A stretch of 7,676 nucleotides of DNA from Lachnospiraceae bacterium (lineage in GTDB: Bacteria > Bacillota_A > Clostridia > Lachnospirales > Lachnospiraceae), in contig JAFZJK010000154.1 in assembly GCA_017553965.1 (NCBI GenBank), positions 1-7,676 of the forward strand, read 5' to 3'. The translations under genes and the position numbers were made by a program. Each line of letters begins with the position of its first letter. Position 1 is the stretch's first letter. Shown piece after piece: positions 1 to 6,040 of the stretch. Below the pieces are notes generated by a model. That model searched no databases. It was not told the DNA's origin and saw nothing but the letters and a program-made list of their open reading frames with translations.

Positions 1-1907
1 CCGCCCGAAAGGTTGAAGCCTCTTTCACTCAAGTAGGTATTGTATCCGTCAGGTGTACGGCATATGAATTCATGCGCGTTTGCCATCTTTGCAGCCTGGA
101 TGACCTCATCATAGGTGGCATCGGGCTTGGCAAATTTTATATTGTTCAGTATCGTACCCGTAAACAGGAAGGTTTCCTGAAGCACTACACCTATCTGTGA
201 ATGGTAATTCTCAAGTTTTATATCTTTGATATTTGTTCCGTCTATCAGTATCTCACCGTTATCTACTTCATAAAGGTGCATGATAAGGTTGATCATCGTC
301 GATTTTCCGGTACCGGAAGCACCGACCAGTCCGATCATTTCTCCGGGCTTTACATCAAGGTTGATAGAGTCAAGTACCGGCTTATAGGATTTGTATCCGA
401 AAGAAGCATCCTTAAACTGTACTTTACCTTTGATCTTAAGCTCTTTTGACTTCTCGGTATCGAAGATATCGGGCTCCTGGCTCATAATGTCGCCGATACG
501 CTCCAAGGATGTAACCACGTTCATAAGCTGTCTTGGAAGGTTCGTGATCCAGCCCACATACTGATAGAGCATGGATACATACGCAATAAACTGTATGAGC
601 TCACCGACTGTCTTTTCTCCGTTAAGTACTCTTACACCGCCGAAATAGGTTACAAGATATACTCCGACACTCACTATAAACTGCAGCGAAGGGAAGAATA
701 TCGCCCAGAATTTCTCGTTTTCAAACTGTACTTTTGCGAATTCATCGGCCGTAACGTTGAAATGTTCAGCTTCCTCTTCTTCTTTTCCGTAGGACTTAAC
801 TACCGACATACCGGATATAACGTCCTGAAGGTTGGAATGGATCCTGTCGGATTTTACCCACTGCATATGGAAACGTCTATGTACAAACTTTCTGAATGCA
901 AATGAAATATATGCCATGACCGGTATGAAAGCGAATGCCAAAAGTGCCATCTTCCAGTCAAGGATGAGCATGATCACCACATCGAAGATGAAGATAATAA
1001 ATACGGTGAGCAGGTTACAGAAAGTGTCAGCCATGAATTCATTGATCCTGGCTGTATCGCTTACTACCCTGTTCATCAGCTCGCCGGGCTTTCTGTCATT
1101 GATGAATGAAAGCGAGAGCAGCTGGATCTTCTGGTAGAGCTTACGTCTTAAGTCGGAACTGATATTGGTGCCGAGTCTCGAGCACATATATGCTTTTCCG
1201 AGGTTTACGAAAATGATGCTCGTACTGAGTAAGAACATACCGCCTATAACCAGAAGCGCGTCACTCATGGTGCCGTCCGGACTCTTTATAACATCATCTA
1301 TCAATATCCTCTGCATCGAGGGGTTAAATAGCGTAATAGCCGTTGCGCAGAGCATCAGTATGCCAATTACCAGCAGCGTCTTCGGATAAGGCTTTACCAT
1401 CTCTGCTATTTCATGCAGGAAGCCCTGCTTTTTGTTAGAACAGTGAGGACACTGCTTTGTACCCGGAAGTGCTCTTCCGCACTTCGGGCAAGTGGTCTCG
1501 TCCTCGTTACTGGTAACCCTGGCTTCGGGATTTTCCTTTAACAGCCTGCAGCCTCTTGCGACATATGCATATCTTGACAAATGCTTTGAGGAGAAACGCA
1601 CAAGTATATGCTCAGATGCAGGGGAGTCTGCCTTCCCCTTGGAACTGTCTTTCGGGATATAATACAGTACTCCGCAGGCTATCATCGGCTCACTCAAAAC
1701 CTCAGACACGTCCTCTAAGTTAAGCTCTTTTTTCAAGCTTCCCTGCTCGAGGACAAACAGCCTTTTCTCTGTAACCACAACATAAGATTCCTTGATGTAT
1801 TTTCCGTCTTCTCCTATGTCATAGGGTACACAGTAAGCTATATCCTCGTCCGGAGCGAGTTTTAAGAGCTTTATGTACTCCTCTTTTAAATCAAATTTTA
1901 AAATCAT
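1..1907 (-). CDS. ABC exporter half-transporter A with N-terminal PH-like region and zinc ribbon (3' end cut by window)
   Basis: Fused membrane and ATPase half of an ABC exporter; 635 residues are visible and the C-terminus lies outside the window. Residues 1-125 resemble a bacterial PH-like domain (YVVVTEKRLFVLE near 42-54). A zinc ribbon follows: C140-P-K-C143 and C153-P-H-C156. The exporter membrane domain spans about 170-460, with hydrophobic segments near 176-197, 217-237, 298-340, 400-422 and 437-455. The ATPase domain has Walker A G529-ASGTGK-S-T537 and Q-loop Gln577, and the frame leaves the window inside the LSGG signature (L633). Walker B, the catalytic Glu and the H-loop are therefore unseen. 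The ATG at 1905-1907 is chosen because GGAG lies 6 nt upstream and the PH-like region begins just after it. The gene is the third of a unit behind half-transporter B and the DUF1854 gene, separated from the latter by a repeat element. Pairing with B as a heterodimer is inferred from their shared architecture. The cargo is unknown. Confidence 0.9.
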   Translation of the reverse strand, partial: MILKFDLKEEYIKLLKLAPDEDIAYCVPYDIGEDGKYIKESYVVVTEKRLFVLEQGSLKKELNLEDVSEVLSEPMIACGVLYYIPKDSSKGKADSPASEHILVRFSSKHLSRYAYVARGCRLLKENPEARVTSNEDETTCPKCGRALPGTKQCPHCSNKKQGFLHEIAEMVKPYPKTLLVIGILMLCATAITLFNPSMQRILIDDVIKSPDGTMSDALLVIGGMFLLSTSIIFVNLGKAYMCSRLGTNISSDLRRKLYQKIQLLSLSFINDRKPGELMNRVVSDTARINEFMADTFCNLLTVFIIFIFDVVIMLILDWKMALLAFAFIPVMAYISFAFRKFVHRRFHMQWVKSDRIHSNLQDVISGMSVVKSYGKEEEEAEHFNVTADEFAKVQFENEKFWAIFFPSLQFIVSVGVYLVTYFGGVRVLNGEKTVGELIQFIAYVSMLYQYVGWITNLPRQLMNVVTSLERIGDIMSQEPDIFDTEKSKELKIKGKVQFKDASFGYKSYKPVLDSINLDVKPGEMIGLVGASGTGKSTMINLIMHLYEVDNGEILIDGTNIKDIKLENYHSQIGVVLQETFLFTGTILNNIKFAKPDATYDEVIQAAKMANAHEFICRTPDGYNTYLSERGFNLSG

Positions 1908-1932
1908 GGTTTTCTCCGTAATTATTATACTT

Positions 1933-2066
1933 AAGATCCTTCGTCATTACATTCCTCAGGATGACAATAGAGTGTCATCACACAGTGCCCGTGACAACAA
2001 AAGGTGTCATCCCGCAACACCCGGTAGGACAACATCATGTCATTCTGAGCGCAGCGAAGAATCTTT
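1933..2066. repeat. REP/MITE-like intergenic repeat with imperfect inverted ends
   Basis: The left arm (1933-1966) and right arm (2038-2064) are imperfect inverted copies: AAGATCCTTCG...CTCAGGATGACA on the left matches the reverse complement of TGTCATTCTGAG...CGAAGAATCTT on the right. Internally GATGACA (1960-1966) and TGTCATC (1973-1979) form a perfect 7-bp stem with a 6-base loop, and GTGTCATC occurs directly at 1972-1979 and 2004-2011. The right arm has the CTGAGCGCAGCGAAG pattern I recall as a widespread non-coding dispersed repeat; that recollection is not checked. There is no transposase frame inside, so it would be non-autonomous. Its right edge touches the DUF1854 stop codon, and its left edge is about 25 bp from the start of half-transporter A. 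It could act as an mRNA stabiliser, a partial attenuator or simply an insertion. Confidence 0.72.
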
Positions 2067-2665
2067 TATAAGAACAGGTCAAGTTTCTTTCTTTCGGGTG
2101 CGGAAAGTTTCATAACATCAGGTATCTCAAAACGGTTTTCATCCACGTCCGAGATAAGTATACGTGTCTCCGAAAGATGTACTACGGAACTGCCGCCCAT
2201 ATTGATGGTAAACCTGCACTGCCCACGGTCCGTCATAACATCAAAGTATGCGTATCCGTACTCATCCTTGATGTTGATGATCTTAGTGATAATGGGCGTA
2301 AAGTATCTCAGGTTCATCTGTGCTGTAAGCAGTTCTGCGGTTTCCTTGGTCACATCCTTAAGATCCTTTATAATGCCGATCTCTTTGGAGTTTTCATCAG
2401 AGGTCCTGATGGAGATATAATGGTCGGGATCGGTAAACGGAAACATCCTTACCACCTGTATCCTGTTATATTCCTCATCGCCTACTTTTAAGGAAACAAA
2501 ACCGCCTCCGGTTGCTTTAAACTCAGCATTTTTCTTATCAAGAAAACGCATTTTAAGCATTTCCTCGGTCTCTTTTTCCATCTGCTCAAGGTCGAAATCG
2601 TCGTCTCCTCCAAAGCCTCCGGGTCCGCCCGGTCTTCCGCCTCTGAATCCGTCAAATTTTCCCAT
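2066..2665 (-). CDS. DUF1854-family accessory protein of an ABC transporter
   Basis: A 199-residue soluble protein with no signal peptide or membrane segment. The N-terminus is glycine-rich (about residues 6-20) and then acidic, probably disordered. Residues about 38-199 match my memory of DUF1854: MRFLD (39-43), FPFTDP (75-80), EIGII (95-99), the block around LRYFTPIITKI (119-129), TDRG (145-148) and the closing DVDENRFEIPD (173-183). The ATG at 2663-2665 is preceded by AAAGAGG 8 nt away. It sits between two ABC half-transporter genes on the same strand, and DUF1854 proteins are, as I recall, encoded beside such transporters, where some database entries call them cyanophycin-metabolism associated. 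No cyanophycin gene is visible here, so that role should not be assumed. The most likely role is a cytoplasmic partner of the transporter; the biochemical function is unknown. The family assignment is firm, the function is not. Confidence 0.88.
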   Translation of the reverse strand: MGKFDGFRGGRPGGPGGFGGDDDFDLEQMEKETEEMLKMRFLDKKNAEFKATGGGFVSLKVGDEEYNRIQVVRMFPFTDPDHYISIRTSDENSKEIGIIKDLKDVTKETAELLTAQMNLRYFTPIITKIINIKDEYGYAYFDVMTDRGQCRFTINMGGSSVVHLSETRILISDVDENRFEIPDVMKLSAPERKKLDLFL

Positions 2666-2715
2666 GTGTTTTTCCTCTTTCTGAATCTATATGATTTCTT
2701 AGTTCTTGAAGTCTT

Positions 2716-2760
2716 ACACCTCATCCGCCCTTCGGGCACCTTCCCCTCAAGGGGAAGGCT
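2716..2760. repeat. Double-hairpin dispersed repeat between half-transporter B and the DUF1854 gene
   Basis: Two adjacent stem-loops occur in 45 bp. GCCC-TTC-GGGC occupies 2727-2737, and CCTTCCCC-TCAA-GGGGAAGG occupies 2739-2758, the latter a perfect 8-bp stem with a four-base loop. It begins ACACCTCATCCG, a layout I recall from repeats common in gut Clostridia (memory only, copy number unchecked). On the transcribed minus strand it starts 4 nt after the half-transporter B stop codon and no run of T follows, so it is not a standard intrinsic terminator. As an RNA hairpin it could protect the upstream message from 3' decay or lower expression of downstream genes. Confidence 0.68.
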
Positions 2761-2764
2761 TAGT

Positions 2765-5212
2765 TTATTCGATGCCCTTCAAGGCGAGTGCCTTACGCTG
2801 GAGCTCCATAAGCTTGTAATATGTACCCTTAAGAGCCTCAAGTTCACTGTGGGTTCCGCGCTCGGTGATCTTGCCGTTATCGATTACTACCAGATAATCG
2901 GCATCCTTTAATGTTGAAAGCCTGTGTGCTATCGAAATAGTGGTCCTTCCCTTTATGAGGTACGAAATGGACTTCTGTATATCACGCTCTGTTTCGGTAT
3001 CGACAGAAGCTGTAGCCTCATCCAGGATCAATATCTTAGGATTTGAAAGGATAGCTCTTGCTATCGAAATCCTCTGTTTTTCACCGCCTGAAAGCTCACG
3101 TCCCGAAGAACCGATACGTGTATCATATCCGTCAGGCATCCTCATGATGAATTCATGTGCACTTGCAAGCTTTGCCGCTCTTATAACATCGTCATGCGAT
3201 GCCTCGGGGTTCGCGTATGCTATATTTTCCTCCACGGTACCCATGAAAATGTATGTTTCCTGGGATACCATGGCTACGTTACGTCTCAGAGACTTAAAAC
3301 TTAAGTCCTTTATGTCCTTGCCATCTATAAGTATCTGGCCCTCCTGCGGGTCATACATACGTGATATAAGGTTGACCAGTGTGGTTTTTCCGGCTCCGGA
3401 ACGTCCTACGATACCAAGCATGCTGCCTTCCTTTATCTCAAGGTTCAGCTCCTTCAATACCGGTCTGTTCACTTCATATCCGAAGGATACGTTCTTAAGC
3501 TCTATCCTGCCCTTGGGATTTTCAAGCTCTACGGGGTTCTCAGCTTCCCTTACCTCAGGTACCGAGTCTATGATCTCGAACATACGCTGTGCCGAGTTCA
3601 TACTGTCGGACCACCAGTGAAATACTCTTGAGAAGAAGTTAATGGGACCCTGAAGCTGTCCGATGTATCCTACGAATGTGATCATGATACCGAGCTCGAT
3701 CTCATGCGCCACCATGATAAGATATACGCCGATAAGCCATACCGATATGTTAAGGATCTCAAAGATACCGGAATATGAACCGCTTACCAGGTTTCTGGTA
3801 CCTACGATGCTCATTTCCGCATCTCTTAATCTTAAGTTATTTTTCTCGAATCTGCTTGTCTCACGGTTTTCCTGGCCGAATGCTTTTACTACACGGGCAC
3901 CTGTCAGGTTGTCGTTTACCTGACTGTTTACCGCACGCTCTGCTCTGTGGCGGTGTCCGAACTGGGTCCAGATACGGGGACGAAGCTTTAAGCCGATCAG
4001 CATGATAAAAGGTATAACTACAAGTACCATCAGGGTCATCTGCCATTTAATACTGAACATAAATCCCAGGGAAACCAGGATAGTAAAACCGCTGATGAAG
4101 ATGGTAGGCAATCCGTCAATAAAGAAGCCTGTAATTCTGTCAGCATCGCTCATAACTCGGGTCATAAGACTGCCTGTCTGACGTGACCTGAAAAAGCTTA
4201 TGGATAACTTGCCCATGTTTCCGAAGATACTCTTTTTCATGTCACGGACAACACCTGTTACTATCTTAGCGGCAAATACACCCTGTATCATACCTATCAC
4301 TATGATGGTAATTCTCGCCATGAGCATGGTAAGTACCACCATGAGAAGTGCCGTAATATAGCTTCCGTCCTCTATGCCGAATTTCGCAAGGAACTCGTTG
4401 TTTTTTGCAAGTACCTTGTCGTAAAGCACGGTACCGTTAAGATATGGCCATACCAGGTTAAGTCCGGCCGTAGCGATATAGCACAGGAAAAGTACCGCGA
4501 TCCTTGCCCTGTATGGCTTGAAATATCCGAGAACCCTGAAAAATATGGACTTTCTGTCCATACATCTCGGGCAGACCTTACGGGATCTGTCGGGATACAT
4601 CATACCGCAGGTAGGACAGTACTCGTCTTTTTCCTTCTCATCCTCTACGCCGTAGACCTTTAATTTCTTTATTCTTTCCTCTTTAGACTCTGCCGGCTCA
4701 TCATCAGGCTTCGGTCCCCAAGGTCTACTGCCTTCCTTTTGGGGAGCTTCACCGTCTTTTCTTTCCTCTGCCTCATGAAAAGCTCCGGTCTCCATCTTGA
4801 TCTTGTCGAAGGTACGGACAAGCTTATGCATCTCCCTTTTGTATAGGTTGGAAAACGCCGAAAGCCTGTAAGTGATGCCGTCCACATCCGCCGTAAGTAT
4901 ACTGCAGGCTACCTGAGGCTCTCCTTTTAGCCTTTCGACTTTTTCAAGAGGGTAGATCTTGACGGTCCATTCTTTATTACCGGTCTCATATGCCTTTTGC
5001 TTGGTCATATAGCCCTTAAATGAATGTACCTCAGTCTCGTCAGGCGCCGAAAGCACTATGGCAAGCTCGGTTAAAGTCAGCACTGTAAAGCCGTCCGCAT
5101 ACTCACATTCTGTGTTCATGTCCGTAGCGGAAGCGGCAAATATGTCGGCTTCATCTATTCCGTTTTCTTTTAGCAGCTCCAAAACTGCCTTAGGAAACAA
5201 ATCTTTTTTCAT
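2765..5212 (-). CDS. ABC exporter half-transporter B with N-terminal PH-like region and zinc ribbon
   Basis: Complete 815-residue membrane-plus-ATPase half of an ABC exporter, much longer than the usual 580-620. Residues about 1-135 resemble a bacterial PH-like domain (FTVLTLTELAIVLSA at 42-56). A charged linker (about 140-197) leads to a zinc ribbon: C199-P-T-C202 and C214-P-R-C217. The membrane domain spans about 230-530, and its first cytoplasmic loop carries the usual LSISFFRSRQTGSLMTRVMSD pattern (336-356). The ATPase is canonical: Walker A G603-RSGAGK-T-T611, Q651, LSGGE (707-711), Walker B LILDE with D731 and catalytic E732, D-loop SVD (736-738) and H763. The ATP site formed with its partner should be hydrolytic unless half A is defective. 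The ATG at 5210-5212 is preferred over an in-frame ATG 36 bp upstream because GAAAGGA lies 8 nt before it. It is the first gene after a plausible promoter. The substrate is unknown. Confidence 0.93.
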   Translation of the reverse strand: MKKDLFPKAVLELLKENGIDEADIFAASATDMNTECEYADGFTVLTLTELAIVLSAPDETEVHSFKGYMTKQKAYETGNKEWTVKIYPLEKVERLKGEPQVACSILTADVDGITYRLSAFSNLYKREMHKLVRTFDKIKMETGAFHEAEERKDGEAPQKEGSRPWGPKPDDEPAESKEERIKKLKVYGVEDEKEKDEYCPTCGMMYPDRSRKVCPRCMDRKSIFFRVLGYFKPYRARIAVLFLCYIATAGLNLVWPYLNGTVLYDKVLAKNNEFLAKFGIEDGSYITALLMVVLTMLMARITIIVIGMIQGVFAAKIVTGVVRDMKKSIFGNMGKLSISFFRSRQTGSLMTRVMSDADRITGFFIDGLPTIFISGFTILVSLGFMFSIKWQMTLMVLVVIPFIMLIGLKLRPRIWTQFGHRHRAERAVNSQVNDNLTGARVVKAFGQENRETSRFEKNNLRLRDAEMSIVGTRNLVSGSYSGIFEILNISVWLIGVYLIMVAHEIELGIMITFVGYIGQLQGPINFFSRVFHWWSDSMNSAQRMFEIIDSVPEVREAENPVELENPKGRIELKNVSFGYEVNRPVLKELNLEIKEGSMLGIVGRSGAGKTTLVNLISRMYDPQEGQILIDGKDIKDLSFKSLRRNVAMVSQETYIFMGTVEENIAYANPEASHDDVIRAAKLASAHEFIMRMPDGYDTRIGSSGRELSGGEKQRISIARAILSNPKILILDEATASVDTETERDIQKSISYLIKGRTTISIAHRLSTLKDADYLVVIDNGKITERGTHSELEALKGTYYKLMELQRKALALKGIE

Positions 5213-5220
5213 GTTACTGA

Positions 5221-5227
5221 TCCTTTC
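5221..5227 (-). promoter_or_regulatory. Ribosome-binding site fixing the start of half-transporter B
   Basis: On the minus strand GAAAGGA lies 8 nt before the ATG at 5210-5212. The alternative in-frame ATG at 5246-5248 has only GCGGG three bases upstream, a poor match and spacing. This decides for the 815-residue form over an 827-residue one. Confidence 0.7.
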
Positions 5228-5257
5228 ACTGCAAGGAAAAACAAGCATTTTCCCGCA

Positions 5258-5267
5258 GTTTGCAAAC
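5258..5267. promoter_or_regulatory. Palindrome GTTTGCAAAC, possible operator
   Basis: A perfect 10-bp palindrome lies just downstream of the predicted -10 box of the transporter promoter, around +4 to +13 of the expected transcript. This is a place where a repressor could block transcription. A second short palindrome, GTATAC, follows at 5268-5273. No regulator gene is in the window, and a 10-bp palindrome in AT-rich DNA can occur by chance. Confidence 0.3.
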
Positions 5268-5277
5268 GTATACTGTA

Positions 5278-5306
5278 AGGATAAAAGATATACCCGGATA
5301 CGTCAA
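5278..5306 (-). promoter_or_regulatory. Sigma-70/A-type promoter for the ABC/DUF1854 unit
   Basis: On the minus strand a -35 box TTGACG (5301-5306, five of six consensus bases) is followed after exactly 17 bp by TATCCT (5278-5283, four of six). The expected start near 5271 gives a leader of about 59 nt before the half-transporter B ATG. It lies after the rubrerythrin terminator and before the first transporter gene, as expected for an independent unit. The weak -10 suggests modest or regulated expression. Confidence 0.6.
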
Positions 5307-5340
5307 GAATTTTTTTAGGAAAAATAATGTATTTTTTTGC

Positions 5341-5375
5341 AAAAATTAAGGCACATATCTTTGCAGATATGTGCC
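5341..5375 (-). terminator. Intrinsic terminator of the rubrerythrin gene
   Basis: A perfect 11-bp inverted repeat, GGCACATATCT (5350-5360) and AGATATGTGCC (5365-5375), has a four-base loop. On the minus strand the stem is followed by TTAATTTTT (5341-5349). It starts 24 bp past the rubrerythrin stop codon. On the plus strand no T-run follows the stem, so it should work only in the minus direction. Confidence 0.88.
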
Positions 5376-5399
5376 CTGTATACAAATGTCAGCGTACGA

Positions 5400-5942
5400 T
5401 CATTTGAAATATCTGTTGTAAAGACCCTGGAAAGCCTTACCGTGTCTAGCCTCATCTCTAGCCATCTCATGTACTGTATCATGGATAGCGTCAAGATTAG
5501 CTGCCTTAGCACGCTTAGCCAGATCTGTCTTTCCGGCGGTAGCACCGTTCTCTGCTTCTATTCTCATTTCAAGGTTCTTCTTGGTTGAATCGGTAACAAC
5601 TTCACCTAAAAGCTCAGCAAACTTAGCTGCATGCTCAGCCTCTTCATAAGCTGCCTTCTCCCAGTAAAGACCAATCTCGGGATAGCCTTCTCTGAAAGCT
5701 ACTCTTGACATAGCAAGATACATACCAACCTCTGAGCACTCTCCGTTGAAGTTTGCTCTTAAATCAGCCAGAATATCCTCACTAACACCCTGTGCTACGC
5801 CTACCACGTGCTCTGCTGCCCATGTAAGCTCGCCTTCCTGCTTATTAAACTTTGATGCCGGTGCATTACAAACGGGGCACTTCTCAGGTGCCGCATCTCC
5901 CTCATATACATAACCGCATACGCTACATACAAACTTTGCCAT
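5400..5942 (-). CDS. Reverse rubrerythrin (rubredoxin domain followed by diiron domain)
   Basis: Complete 180-residue cytoplasmic non-haem iron protein of oxidative-stress defence. Such proteins reduce hydrogen peroxide, and in some clostridia oxygen, to water using electrons from NAD(P)H through a reductase. The N-terminal rubredoxin domain binds one iron through C6-S-V-C9-G and C22-P-V-C25. The four-helix ferritin-like domain (about 40-180) carries the diiron ligand pattern: E68/E71, the EEAEH motif with E101 and H104, and the DEARH motif with E164 and H167, with other carboxylates between. Rubredoxin before the diiron domain is the reverse order to classical rubrerythrin and typical of anaerobic clostridia. 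The ATG at 5940-5942 has AAGGGAG 7 nt upstream. The gene has its own promoter and terminator and is probably monocistronic. Seven of its eight arginines use AGA, consistent with strong expression. The family call is secure; the physiological electron donor is not shown. Confidence 0.95.
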   Translation of the reverse strand: MAKFVCSVCGYVYEGDAAPEKCPVCNAPASKFNKQEGELTWAAEHVVGVAQGVSEDILADLRANFNGECSEVGMYLAMSRVAFREGYPEIGLYWEKAAYEEAEHAAKFAELLGEVVTDSTKKNLEMRIEAENGATAGKTDLAKRAKAANLDAIHDTVHEMARDEARHGKAFQGLYNRYFK

Positions 5943-5973
5943 AATTAGTCTCCCTTCTTTTCCCCTTTATTTT

Positions 5974-5990
5974 CCGACTTTTTCTGTCGG
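5974..5990 (-). promoter_or_regulatory. Small hairpin at the predicted 5' end of the rubrerythrin mRNA
   Basis: CCGAC (5974-5978) and GTCGG (5986-5990) form a 5-bp stem with a 7-base loop. It lies a few nucleotides after the expected transcription start and about 20 bp before the Shine-Dalgarno site, so it could protect the 5' end of a stable message. It is not a terminator for the upstream gene, because no T-run follows on the minus strand. Confidence 0.35.
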
Positions 5991-5999
5991 TTCCGCTAA

Positions 6000-6028
6000 A
6001 TTATATATCAGATTTAAAAATTTTGCAA
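6000..6028 (-). promoter_or_regulatory. Strong sigma-70/A-type promoter of the rubrerythrin gene
   Basis: On the minus strand TTGCAA (6023-6028) and a perfect TATAAT (6000-6005) are separated by exactly 17 bp. The expected start near 5993 gives a leader of about 50 nt. Strong consensus agreement fits the high constitutive expression usual for rubrerythrins. I could not recognise a clear PerR-type operator over it. Confidence 0.75.
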
Positions 6029-6040
6029 TAGATTTATTTT

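Noticed and set aside
1933..2066. CRISPR array
   Set aside because: The repeated TGTCATC units are short, in both orientations and irregularly spaced, which fits an inverted-repeat element and not direct repeats with spacers.
1873..2115. Plus-strand open frame across the intergenic repeat
   Set aside because: Its translation through the repeat gives CHSERSEESF, the kind of peptide that repeats of this type produce in spurious annotations. It also overlaps the ends of two real genes.
2488..2739. Minus-strand open frame overlapping the start of the DUF1854 gene
   Set aside because: It runs in another frame through the DUF1854 coding region and the hairpin repeat, with no domain and a weaker claim than the gene it overlaps.
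2716..2760. Double hairpin as an intrinsic terminator after half-transporter B
   Set aside because: No T-run follows the stems on the minus strand, and the downstream genes appear to belong to the same unit.
2940..3620. Plus-strand open frame of 226 codons inside half-transporter B
   Set aside because: It lies antisense to the ATPase domain with all its catalytic motifs, and its translation shows no recognisable domain. It is a by-product of the codon pattern on the other strand.
5213..5248. Longer start for half-transporter B at 5246-5248
   Set aside because: The Shine-Dalgarno site is poor, and the extra 12 residues add nothing recognisable. The downstream ATG has GAAAGGA at good spacing.
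5213..5399. Riboswitch or small RNA in the gap before half-transporter B
   Set aside because: The gap is accounted for by the rubrerythrin terminator, a promoter and a leader of about 59 nt, too short and unstructured for a riboswitch that I recognise.
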